From NCBI GenBank assembly GCA_946539475.1, contig CAMNHM010000073.1:1-13113 (forward strand): 13,113 nucleotides of DNA, written 5' to 3'. The notes under the pieces are model-generated. The model made no database searches, was not told where the DNA came from, and worked only from the letters and a program-made list of their open reading frames with translations. Positions 1 through 5,712 of this stretch are shown here, piece by piece. This stretch comes from an uncultured Prevotellaceae bacterium. GTDB taxonomy: Bacteria; Bacteroidota; Bacteroidia; Bacteroidales; Bacteroidaceae. Each line of letters begins with the position of its first letter. The stretch's first letter is position 1. Position numbers and translations under genes: made by a program.

Positions 1-550
1 AACCCCCGAGGACTACGGCGACTACTTCGCATGGGGCGAAACCGCTGGCTACAACGATGGGAAGACCAACTTCAACTGGAGCACCTACAAGTGGTGCGAA
101 GGCTCTTCGTCGACCATGACCAAGTACTGCACGGACAGTAGTTACGGCTACCATGGCTTTACCGACAACAAGACTGAGCTCGACCTGGAAAACGATGCCG
201 CCTACGTCAACTGGGGTGCCGCCTGGCGCATGCCGAGCATTGAACAGTTTGCAGAGCTGATTAACAGCAGTTACACCACAACCACATGGACTACTCAGAA
301 TGGCGTGAACGGCCGACTGATTACCAGCAAGAGCAACGATAACTCCATTTTCCTGCCCGCCGCAGGCAACCGCGACAATAGTTCGCTCAGCTACGCTGGC
401 TCGCACGGCAACTACTGGTCGCGCTCGCTCTACGAGAGCGCCCCGTTCGCCGCGCGCTACCTGGACTTCGGCTCGGGCGGCGTCGACACGTACGGCGGCA
501 GCAGCCGCAGGTTCGGCCAAAGCGTTCGCCCTGTGCGCTTCTCAGAATGA
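1..550 (+). CDS. FISUMP/DUF1566-like surface protein, C-terminal part (5' truncated); possible DGR target
   Basis: The frame is open from base 2 to the TGA at 548-550, so the window holds only the last 182 codons. The visible part starts with PEDYGDYFAWGET, then WGAAWRMPSIEQFAELINS, FLPAAGNRD, GNYWSRSL and ends with GQSVRPVRFSE. This order is typical of the Fibrobacter-succinogenes-major-paralogous (FISUMP, Fib_succ_major/DUF1566) domain found at the C-terminus of many Bacteroidetes exported proteins, which has a C-type-lectin-like character. The signal peptide and any N-terminal Ig-like domains would lie upstream of the window. The role is inferred to be surface ligand binding; no catalytic motif is seen. 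The last part (about 410-538) is unusually rich in NNC codons and resembles a DGR variable region, described separately. The domain call is by recall of the motif pattern, not by a search. Confidence 0.8.
   Translation, partial: TPEDYGDYFAWGETAGYNDGKTNFNWSTYKWCEGSSSTMTKYCTDSSYGYHGFTDNKTELDLENDAAYVNWGAAWRMPSIEQFAELINSSYTTTTWTTQNGVNGRLITSKSNDNSIFLPAAGNRDNSSLSYAGSHGNYWSRSLYESAPFAARYLDFGSGGVDTYGGSSRRFGQSVRPVRFSE
410..538 (+). other. Candidate DGR variable region (VR)
   Basis: From the GNYWSRSL motif to SVRPVR the codons look like a mutagenised adenine template. In 431-514, 21 of 28 codons end in C (TAC, AGC, GCC, TTC, CGC, GAC, GGC and similar), as expected if AAC codons in a template repeat were randomised at their A positions. 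Interspersed fixed codons (CCG, GCG, CTG, TCG, ACG) keep the backbone of the lectin-like fold. The residues at these positions (Y, S, A, F, A, R, Y, D, G, G and so on) occupy sites that, from memory, are Asn-rich in Bacteroides DGR template translations of the form YWSSSLN..NP. It lies at the very 3' end of the gene, where VRs normally sit. No template repeat or reverse transcriptase is in this window, so a remote template or a fossil VR must be assumed. Confidence 0.5.
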
Positions 551-578
551 GTGCATCCTCTCCCAAGACGCCACCCAC

Positions 579-598
579 CCCCACAGCATGTTGTGGGG
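579..598. repeat. Hairpin just downstream of the FISUMP gene
   Basis: A perfect 7-bp inverted repeat, CCCCACA (579-585) and TGTGGGG (592-598), with a 6-base loop. It begins 28 bases after the stop codon of the FISUMP gene. No T-run follows, so it is not a classical intrinsic terminator. Hairpins or cruciforms just 3' of the variable region take part in target recognition in the Bordetella phage DGR; whether this one does is inference. Confidence 0.55.
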
Positions 599-656
599 CG
601 GAGGCTCAGCGGGGGCGCGATGCGGCCGACAGGCCGCGCCCCCAGCAGAGCCTCCG
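599..656. repeat. Long GC-rich imperfect palindrome
   Basis: Outer arms CGGAGGCTC (599-607) and GAGCCTCCG (648-656) are perfect over 9 bp. After a short interruption, inner arms GGGGGCGCG (611-619) and CGCGCCCCC (635-643) are perfect over another 9 bp. The apex contains an alternative 6-bp stem GCGGCC/GGCCGC (622-627/632-637) closing a GACA tetraloop. Such a fold is very stable in RNA and could extrude as a cruciform in DNA. It may act as a transcription end or mRNA-stabilising structure for the upstream gene. No poly-T tract follows. Confidence 0.7.
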
Positions 657-691
657 GCTCACAACAGGCTTCAAGCTAATGATCATACTTT

Positions 692-751
692 ATGGCAAGT
701 ATTAAAGACATCGTGCAACAGGAAGGCTCCTTCATGCGTGCCTATGAGTAA
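692..751 (+). pseudogene. 19-codon ORF, possible 5' remnant of a DGR-neighbour gene
   Basis: ATG at 692 opens MASIKDIVQQEGSFMRAYE and ends at TAA 749-751. From memory, Bacteroidetes hypothetical proteins that can lie near DGR reverse transcriptases begin with a similar pattern (..I.DI...G.F..AYE, followed by QSA or RSA). The similarity stops exactly at AYE, where an unrelated sequence and a stop follow, suggesting truncation by a rearrangement. It has no clear ribosome-binding site. It could equally be a chance ORF, so confidence is low. Confidence 0.25.
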
Positions 752-788
752 ATGTGTAAAGCTACCTGACCGAAGAATTACAATCAGG

Positions 789-816
789 GCATCATCTCGG
801 GCGGAAACATTAAAAA
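789..816 (+). repeat. 28-bp direct repeat, upstream copy (DR-L)
   Basis: This 28-base segment (contains ATCTCGGGCGGAAACATT) is repeated without mismatch at 4506-4533. It ends 7 bases before the protease start codon, so it forms the proximal 5' untranslated region of that gene. The AT-rich part (ATTAAAAAGAAATAT across its 3' border) is a typical weak Bacteroidetes translation-initiation leader. The partner copy begins 1 base after the stop codon, so the pair brackets the ORF closely. Confidence 0.9.
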
Positions 817-823
817 GAAATAT

Positions 824-3800
824 ATGAAGAAGAGCATCATCCTGCTGCTGTGCTGCCTCGTGACAATGGCGGTGCAGGCGGCGAAAGTGAAGGAGAGTGA
901 GGCGCGGAGCAAGGCACAGCACTTCATTGAGAAAAGGAGTGTGAGGGCAAAGAGCCTGAAGCGGACGGCACATGTGGAGCCGAGCTGCGGCGCCTTCTAT
1001 GTGTTCAACATGGAGGACGACGGCGGCTACGTCATCATCTCGGCCGACGACCGTACGGAGGCGGTGCTGGGCTATGCCGACAGAGGAAGCTTCGACATGC
1101 AGCGCCTGCCCAGCCACGTCAGGGCCTGGCTGCAGGGCTATGCCGACCAGATAGCGGAGGTTCGCTCAGGACGGGCACAGCCGCTGAAGGCAGCGCAGGC
1201 CGCAGAGCTGCACGAGGCCATCACACCCCTGCTGACGACACGCTGGGACCAGGGGAATCCCTACAACCTGCAGTGCCCGCCGGAGTGCGCCACAGGCTGC
1301 GTGGCCACGGCCATGGCACAGGTGATGCGCTACCACCAGTGGCCCGAAGGGGAGACGACGGAGATACCGGCCTACTATGCCAATGCCACGCTGGACACAC
1401 TGCAGGCCCTGCCGCCAACGGTGTTCGACTGGGACCTGATGACCGACACCTACAACGCACACAGCACCGACGAGGAGCAGCAGGCGGTGGCACGGCTGAT
1501 GCGCTACTGCGGACAGTCGGTAGAGATGGACTACGGCGAGTCGTCGGGCACGCAGACAGCAATGGTCGTAGCTGCCCTGCGCAACTACTTCGGCTATGAC
1601 GTGAGCACCCGCAGCGCCGACCGCGACGCCTACACCGCCCGCAGCTGGGACCAGCTGATATACCAGGAGCTGGCAGCACAGCGCCCCGTGGTGTACAGCG
1701 GCAAGTCAACGGGCGGAGGCCATGCCTTCATCTGCGACGGCTACGACGGCAACGGCTTCTACCACATCAACTGGGGATGGGGCGGCATGAACGACGGCTA
1801 CTACCGCCTGTCGGTGCTGAACCCCGCGGGAGGCGGAACGGGCAGCAGCGGCACCGAGGACGGCTACGCCATGGACCAGCAGGCCATCGTGGGCATACAG
1901 AAGACCACGGGCAGCAGCAGCGAGACCGACGACATGCGCATACTGTCATTATATAATATGTGGGCCGACGCTGACAACCACCAGCTGACGGTGCAGCTGC
2001 TGAACAACACAGGACTGACGGGCACCTTCCGCCTGGGCTTCGCCTACCACAACATAGAAGAGTCGTCGCTGAACGCTGTATACAGAACGGTGGAGCTGGG
2101 CTACCACTACTATGCCTCGACAACTATCGACGTGACAACGCTGGGGCTGGAGGACGGCATATACCGCTTCTATCCCTACAGCCAGCTGGAGGGAGCGGAA
2201 GCACCGCTACACATCTACGGCGACTACTCGGCATACATAGAGGTGGTCATCGAGAACGGGACGTACCAGTTTGCCAAACACCCCCGCTCAAGCTTGGGCC
2301 TGAACAGCGTGGAGTGTGTGGGCAACAAGGTGGTGAACCTGTCACAGGAGGTGCGGGTGACCATCAGCAACGACGGCGACGAGTACAACGGGATAATCTA
2401 TCTCTTTGCCTCGCAGACCGACCAGAGGGGCAGCTACGTCAACAAGACGGCGATGGTGATAGAGCAGGGTGAGCAGGAGGAGGCAAGCCTCTACTTCACA
2501 CCCACGGCCGTGGGCACCTGGCACCTGTGGGTAGGCATCAGCGAGGATGCTTCGCAGGCCATTGGCCCCTACGACGTGAAGGTGAAGACAACACCTACGG
2601 CAGCGACGAACCTAGCCATAGTGAGCCAAAGCATGAGCTACGAGAGCAGCAACACCGTGATGGCCCAACTGAAGAACAACGGCACGCAGGGCTACTACAG
2701 GTCCATCAATTGTATACTGTACTCAGGTGAGACCGGCAACTGGGGAGAATACCAGACGCAGCTGAGCAGCGGCAACATGAACCTGGCACCGCAGCAGACG
2801 GCCGATCTGAAGTTCAGCTTCGACGCAGTGACCCCCGGCCAGAAGTACATCGCCGTGCTGTATGCCTTCAAGAACCACACCGACGACGAGCGCATGCAAG
2901 TGGGCGACTACTACGAGTTCATGGCCCGCGACCCCTATTCGGAAACTATTACGCTGACGGCCTGCGACACCACCCGCGTATATGGCGACGAGAACCCGGC
3001 CTTCACCTTCGTGGCATCGGGCGACGAGGAGCTGACGGGAACACCGGCGCTGAGCTGTGCGGCAACGGCCAAGACGTCGGTGGGCAGCTATCCCATCACC
3101 ATCAGCCGCGGCACGGTGACGAATGTCAACCTGGAGCTTGTCAACGGCACGCTGACCATCACAAAGGCACCGCTGACCATCACCTGCGAGAGCTACACCA
3201 TCAAGCAGGGCGACGAGCTGCCTGACTTCAAGATGAAGGCAGAGGGACTCAAGAACGGCGACGGTGCCAAAGCCTTGTCGAAGTTACCGACCATCCACTG
3301 CGAGGCTACTCAGGGTTGCGAGCCCGGCGAATATGCCATCACGGCCAGCGGCGCCGAGGCGAAGAACTACGACATCAGCTACGTCGATGGCGTGCTGACC
3401 GTGCTGCCTGCCGACCCCGTCACTATCACGGCCAACAGCTACACACGTGAGTACGGCGACGAGAACCCAGCATTCGCTTTCACCACGGAGGGAGCAGCCC
3501 TTGAGGGACAGCCCGAAATCAGCTGTGAGGCGACTCCGACATCGCCCGTAGGCACCTATCCCATCGTCATCCGGAAGGGAAGCGTCACCAACTACAACGT
3601 GACTTTTGTCGAAGGCACACTGACCGTCACAAAGGCACCATTGACGCTCACCTGCGAGAGCTACGAAATAAAGCAGGGCGACCCGATACCAACATTCAGG
3701 ATGAAGGCTGATGGTTTCAAGAACGGAGAAAACTCAAAAGCACTCGCAAAACTACCAACCATCCACTGCGAGGCCACTCAGGGTTGCGAGCCCGGCGAAT

Positions 3801-4504
3801 ATGTCATCACGGCCAGCGGCGCCGAGGCGAAGAACTACGACATCAGCTACGTCGATGGCCTGCTGACCGTGCTGCCTGCCGACCCCGTCACCATCACAGC
3901 CAACAGCTACACACGTGAGTACGGTGACGAGAACCCACCATTCGCTTTCACCACGGAGGGAGCCGTCCTGAAGGGACAGCCCGAGGTCAGCTGTGAGGCG
4001 ACTCCGACATCGCCCGTAGGCATCTATCCCATCGTCATCCGGAAGGGAAGCGTCACTAACTACAACGTGACTTTTGTCGAAGGAACACTGACCATCGAAA
4101 AGGCTCCGCTGACCATCACCGCTGAGAGCTACGAGATAGAGATGGGCGACGAGCTGCCCCAGTTCAGATTCTCGGCTGAGGGTTTCAAGAATGGTGAAGA
4201 CGCGTTGGTACTGACCCGGCAGCCCGTCGTTAGCTGCGAGGCCACACAAGGCTGCGAACCCGGCGAATATCCCATCACCGTCGGCGGTGCAGAAGCAAAG
4301 AACTACGTCATCAGCTATGTGGCAGGCATGCTGACAGTGAAGGTTCCATTGGGCATTGCAGCCATGACCGCTGCCGGCATCCCCTTCGACATCTATAACC
4401 TGAAAGGACAACTCGTCCGCCGCCAGACGACCAGCACGCAAGGTCTGTCCGCAGGCTATTATGTCGTCAACCAAAGGGTGGTGTTTATCTCAGGCAAGAT
4501 TTAG
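824..4504 (+). CDS. Secreted C10 (streptopain/SpeB-like) cysteine protease with MBG-like repeats and sorting-like tail
   Basis: A 1226-aa protein with signal peptide MKKSIILLLCCLVTMAVQAA. Residues ~21-115 resemble the Spi/SpeB propeptide-inhibitor domain (FYVFNMEDDGGYVIISADDR, VLGYADRGSF). The catalytic domain is about 130-360: nucleophile Cys159 in ECATGCVATAMAQVMRY, His300 in GGGHAFICDGY, and the HINWGWGG active-site motif at 314-321. The protein is therefore predicted to be an active papain-like endopeptidase made as a zymogen. Residues ~370-705 are beta-rich, with CARDB-like character. Six MBG/YDG-type repeats (~707-1172) alternate as three A-B pairs. The last ~50 residues (FDIYNLKGQLVRR...LSAGYYVV) resemble a type IX secretion system type A sorting domain, implying export to the surface or medium. 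The start is chosen for the signal peptide. No consensus promoter is seen upstream. The gene is flanked by a perfect direct repeat and two B-A units are a recent duplication. Confidence 0.92.
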   Translation: MKKSIILLLCCLVTMAVQAAKVKESEARSKAQHFIEKRSVRAKSLKRTAHVEPSCGAFYVFNMEDDGGYVIISADDRTEAVLGYADRGSFDMQRLPSHVRAWLQGYADQIAEVRSGRAQPLKAAQAAELHEAITPLLTTRWDQGNPYNLQCPPECATGCVATAMAQVMRYHQWPEGETTEIPAYYANATLDTLQALPPTVFDWDLMTDTYNAHSTDEEQQAVARLMRYCGQSVEMDYGESSGTQTAMVVAALRNYFGYDVSTRSADRDAYTARSWDQLIYQELAAQRPVVYSGKSTGGGHAFICDGYDGNGFYHINWGWGGMNDGYYRLSVLNPAGGGTGSSGTEDGYAMDQQAIVGIQKTTGSSSETDDMRILSLYNMWADADNHQLTVQLLNNTGLTGTFRLGFAYHNIEESSLNAVYRTVELGYHYYASTTIDVTTLGLEDGIYRFYPYSQLEGAEAPLHIYGDYSAYIEVVIENGTYQFAKHPRSSLGLNSVECVGNKVVNLSQEVRVTISNDGDEYNGIIYLFASQTDQRGSYVNKTAMVIEQGEQEEASLYFTPTAVGTWHLWVGISEDASQAIGPYDVKVKTTPTAATNLAIVSQSMSYESSNTVMAQLKNNGTQGYYRSINCILYSGETGNWGEYQTQLSSGNMNLAPQQTADLKFSFDAVTPGQKYIAVLYAFKNHTDDERMQVGDYYEFMARDPYSETITLTACDTTRVYGDENPAFTFVASGDEELTGTPALSCAATAKTSVGSYPITISRGTVTNVNLELVNGTLTITKAPLTITCESYTIKQGDELPDFKMKAEGLKNGDGAKALSKLPTIHCEATQGCEPGEYAITASGAEAKNYDISYVDGVLTVLPADPVTITANSYTREYGDENPAFAFTTEGAALEGQPEISCEATPTSPVGTYPIVIRKGSVTNYNVTFVEGTLTVTKAPLTLTCESYEIKQGDPIPTFRMKADGFKNGENSKALAKLPTIHCEATQGCEPGEYVITASGAEAKNYDISYVDGLLTVLPADPVTITANSYTREYGDENPPFAFTTEGAVLKGQPEVSCEATPTSPVGIYPIVIRKGSVTNYNVTFVEGTLTIEKAPLTITAESYEIEMGDELPQFRFSAEGFKNGEDALVLTRQPVVSCEATQGCEPGEYPITVGGAEAKNYVISYVAGMLTVKVPLGIAAMTAAGIPFDIYNLKGQLVRRQTTSTQGLSAGYYVVNQRVVFISGKI
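2942..4340 (+). repeat. Six alternating MBG-like repeats inside the protease gene
   Basis: Protein residues ~707-780, 865-936 and 1021-1092 form A units (ITANSYTREYGDENP.F type). Residues ~784-860, 940-1016 and 1096-1172 form B units (LTITCESYEIKQGDELP, CEATQGCEPGEY, AKNY.ISYV). The A-B pair has a period of 156 residues (468 bp). Such modules are stalk-like or adhesive Ig-fold repeats in bacterial surface proteins. The paired cysteines in each B unit (CEATQGC) could form disulfides outside the cell; that is inference. Confidence 0.8.
3301..4105 (+). repeat. Recent tandem duplication (468-bp period) in the protease gene
   Basis: Bases 3301-3637 align without gaps to 3769-4105. By eye I count about 17 mismatches over ~337 bases, many of them silent. 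The sequence between them (B2, about 3640-3765) is much more diverged from the first B unit at the DNA level. The pattern suggests a recent unit duplication or gene conversion limited to the B-A junction, and predicts copy-number variation between strains. Confidence 0.85.
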
Positions 4505-4505
4505 C

Positions 4506-4533
4506 GCATCATCTCGGGCGGAAACATTAAAAA
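4506..4533 (+). repeat. 28-bp direct repeat, downstream copy (DR-R)
   Basis: Exact copy of 789-816, starting 1 base after the protease stop codon. Unlike the upstream copy it is followed by an inverted partner, so part of it forms the left arm of the hairpin at 4514-4551. Recombination between the two copies would remove the whole ORF cleanly. Confidence 0.9.
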
Positions 4534-4551
4534 AGTCAAGTTTCCGCCCGA
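4514..4551 (+). terminator. 12-bp-stem hairpin after the protease gene
   Basis: Arms TCGGGCGGAAAC (4514-4525) and GTTTCCGCCCGA (4540-4551) are perfectly complementary over 12 bp, with a 14-base A-rich loop. It lies 9 bases past the stop codon and is the best candidate for transcription termination or 3'-end protection of the protease mRNA, although only a poor T-tract (ATATGTTTCT) follows. The right arm is also complementary to the same 12 bases in the 5' leader (within 789-816), which would allow long-range 5'-3' pairing in the transcript. Confidence 0.6.
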
Positions 4552-4604
4552 TATGTTTCTGAATTCAAGTATTGTAGAAGTACAAGGCAGTCGGAAGGAA
4601 AGTT

Positions 4605-4790
4605 CTAGGCTACCCTGCCTTTCTTCAACTCGTTCAGCAAGAATGAGTAGACATAGCCGGCACTTTGGTAATGTGTCATATCCTTCTTAACTGCTGCAAT
4701 GCAAGTTTTGTTCCAAAATAGTACTGAAATGGAATGAACCAAGTCGGGCACTTCTATCTTCACGTTTGACCCATGAAATAGCTTAATCAT
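4605..4790 (-). pseudogene. DUF3990-like gene, truncated or rearranged remnant
   Basis: The 61-aa ORF begins MIKLFHGSNVKIEVPDLVHS, a good match by recall to the N-terminus of the Bacteroidetes DUF3990 family (LYHGSN..I..PDL). After HS the usual continuation (DFG.GFY.T...QA..WA) is absent and is replaced by an unrecognised tail, FWNKTCIAAVKKDM...YVYSFLLNELKKG. This suggests an internal deletion or fusion, since full-length members are far longer. A canonical Shine-Dalgarno sequence GGAGGAG lies at 4804-4798, seven bases before the ATG at 4790. An ATG 27 bases upstream (4817) is in frame but less likely. An upstream frame (reading ..MEEHSYD) stops just inside this ORF, an overlap consistent with a former two-gene operon. 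Function unknown. Confidence 0.45.
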
Positions 4791-4872
4791 ACGAGTGCTC
4801 CTCCATGATTGGCACATACCTAAGCCATTGTATCGACGGCATCAGGAAAAGTCATAGAAGGCTACCCGCGAC

Positions 4873-4999
4873 ACCAAAACAAGTTGTTTTGGTAAGCAAA
4901 GTCGGCCACTTTGGTTATCAAAGTAGGCTTCTTTGAAGACCAAAACAACTTGTTTTGGTAGCGCAAGAAGCCCGCTTTGCATCTCAAAGTCTCGGCGGG
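4873..4999. repeat. Cluster of small palindromes (CCAAAACAA/TTGTTTTGG modules)
   Basis: ACCAAAACAA-G-TTGTTTTGGT (4873-4893) and ACCAAAACAA-C-TTGTTTTGGT (4939-4959) are two 10-bp-arm palindromes that are reverse complements of each other. Between them are two smaller hairpins, CAAAGT(N5)ACTTTG (4897-4913) and TCAAAG(N7)CTTTGA (4918-4936). After them comes a CTTTG(N5)CAAAG hairpin at 4975-4989, inside CCCGC/GCGGG arms (4971-4999). The whole forms a string of hairpins in either strand's RNA. A 62-codon minus-strand ORF (5050-4862) only reads through these palindromes (YQNKLFW and YQNNLFW) and is unlikely to be a gene. Confidence 0.75.
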
Positions 5000-5054
5000 T
5001 GGTATGGAAAGTAGCAGAAGATTGATGCGAAAAAACATAAAGACTGACAAGAAC

Positions 5055-5085
5055 GGTTACAGGTTACAGTTGTAACCATGTAACC
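5055..5085. repeat. Nested GGTTACA/TGTAACC inverted repeat
   Basis: Two adjacent copies GGTTACAGGTTACA (5055-5068) are followed after 2 bases by TGTAACC (5071-5077) and TGTAACC (5079-5085). They can form one long hairpin or two alternative ones. A T5 run (5086-5090) follows, which resembles an intrinsic terminator on the plus strand. A third TTGTAACC lies at 5092-5099. A diverged module, GGTTACA...GTAACC, recurs at 5184-5205 on the other side of an AT-rich stretch. Confidence 0.7.
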
Positions 5086-5221
5086 TTTTTCTTGTAACCA
5101 CTATTGCATATCATGTATTAAATACTTATTTATCAAATGATTACAAGCAAAAGTTACACATTTTTTCTATTTTGCGGACACATGGTTACAAGTGCAACCG
5201 TAACCACTGGGACTGTGACGA

Positions 5222-5309
5222 CACGTAAGTATATGGATTATGAAGCGTAAGTATATGGATTACGACACGAAAACCTATGGATTATGACGCGTAAACATAT
5301 TGATTACAG
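5222..5309 (+). repeat. Four imperfect 22-bp tandem repeats (iteron-like)
   Basis: Units at 5222-5243, 5244-5265, 5266-5287 and 5288-5309 share a core close to CGTAAGTATATGGATTA. The first two are nearly identical and the last two more diverged. The array sits in AT-rich sequence beside GGTTACA inverted repeats. The unit length and direct orientation resemble iterons bound by a replication or regulatory protein, but no such protein gene is in the window. Confidence 0.75.
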
Positions 5310-5360
5310 CCCTTACTTGCCAGGTTGACTATATTGTCCACTGGGAATGACGGCGCTCAC

Positions 5361-5436
5361 GGCATGGGAAGGAGTGCTTGCCGGCATGGGAAGGAGTGCT
5401 TGCCGGCATGGGAAGGAGTGCTTGCCGGCGTGGGAA
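5361..5436 (+). repeat. Three perfect 22-bp tandem repeats plus partial fourth
   Basis: The unit GGCATGGGAAGG...CTTGCC is repeated exactly at 5361-5382, 5383-5404 and 5405-5426, followed by a partial unit, GGCGTGGGAA. Each unit begins GGCA and ends TGCC, so adjacent units carry short inverted ends. The repeat sequence is unrelated to the 22-bp array 50 bases upstream, although the period is the same. No spacers are present, so it is not a CRISPR. Confidence 0.9.
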
Positions 5437-5536
5437 TGACAGCTATTCCACGGCAGTTTCGCTTCGTCCATGCGAAATGGACAAAATGGACAAGCAAATG
5501 GACAAGTTGGAAGGCGATTGTTTCGACTATTTTTCG

Positions 5537-5544
5537 TACTTTTG
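5537..5544 (+). promoter_or_regulatory. Orphan Bacteroidetes -7 element
   Basis: TACTTTTG matches TAnnTTTG and is followed by CAGC, as in many Bacteroidetes promoters. The -33 side is poor: a TTG at 5518-5520 is only 16 bases away and no TTTG is at 19. No credible plus-strand gene follows before the convergent mutS end, so this may be the leftover promoter of a lost gene or drive a short RNA. Confidence 0.3.
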
Positions 5545-5670
5545 CAGCGGTTTTTTTACGATAGGGTGGAAGAGTACATGTAATAAGGTGGTGTCTGAGA
5601 CTCGATATAGAAGCAGAATACTTAGATTACTAGTTCAGTGGCATCGGGAGCATAAGCTTGCCGAATGCCA

Positions 5671-5712
5671 AAAAGGCGGAGGGTGTCCCATTGTGATAAT
5701 GAGGCACCCTCC
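5671..5712 (-). terminator. Intrinsic terminator of mutS
   Basis: In minus-strand sense, GGAGGGTG (5712-5705) pairs with CACCCTCC (5685-5678). The stem continues inward with AATG/CATT and two single-base bulges around a 5-base loop. It is followed by GCC and a T5 tract. It starts 30 bases past the mutS stop codon. Confidence 0.8.

Noticed and set aside
551..823. DGR template repeat downstream of the candidate variable region
   Set aside because: I looked for an A-rich copy of the variable region here and found none; the space is hairpins and a short ORF.
588..827. 79-codon plus-strand ORF overlapping the protease start
   Set aside because: It reads through the GC-rich palindrome and the direct repeat, has no coding character, and its ATGA overlap with the protease start appears accidental.
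5361..5436. CRISPR-like short repeats
   Set aside because: Units are directly adjacent with no spacers, and no cas gene is visible.
5545..5670. Small RNA or tRNA after the orphan promoter
   Set aside because: A hairpin at 5640-5669 is present, but no tRNA cloverleaf or known RNA fold could be recognised.
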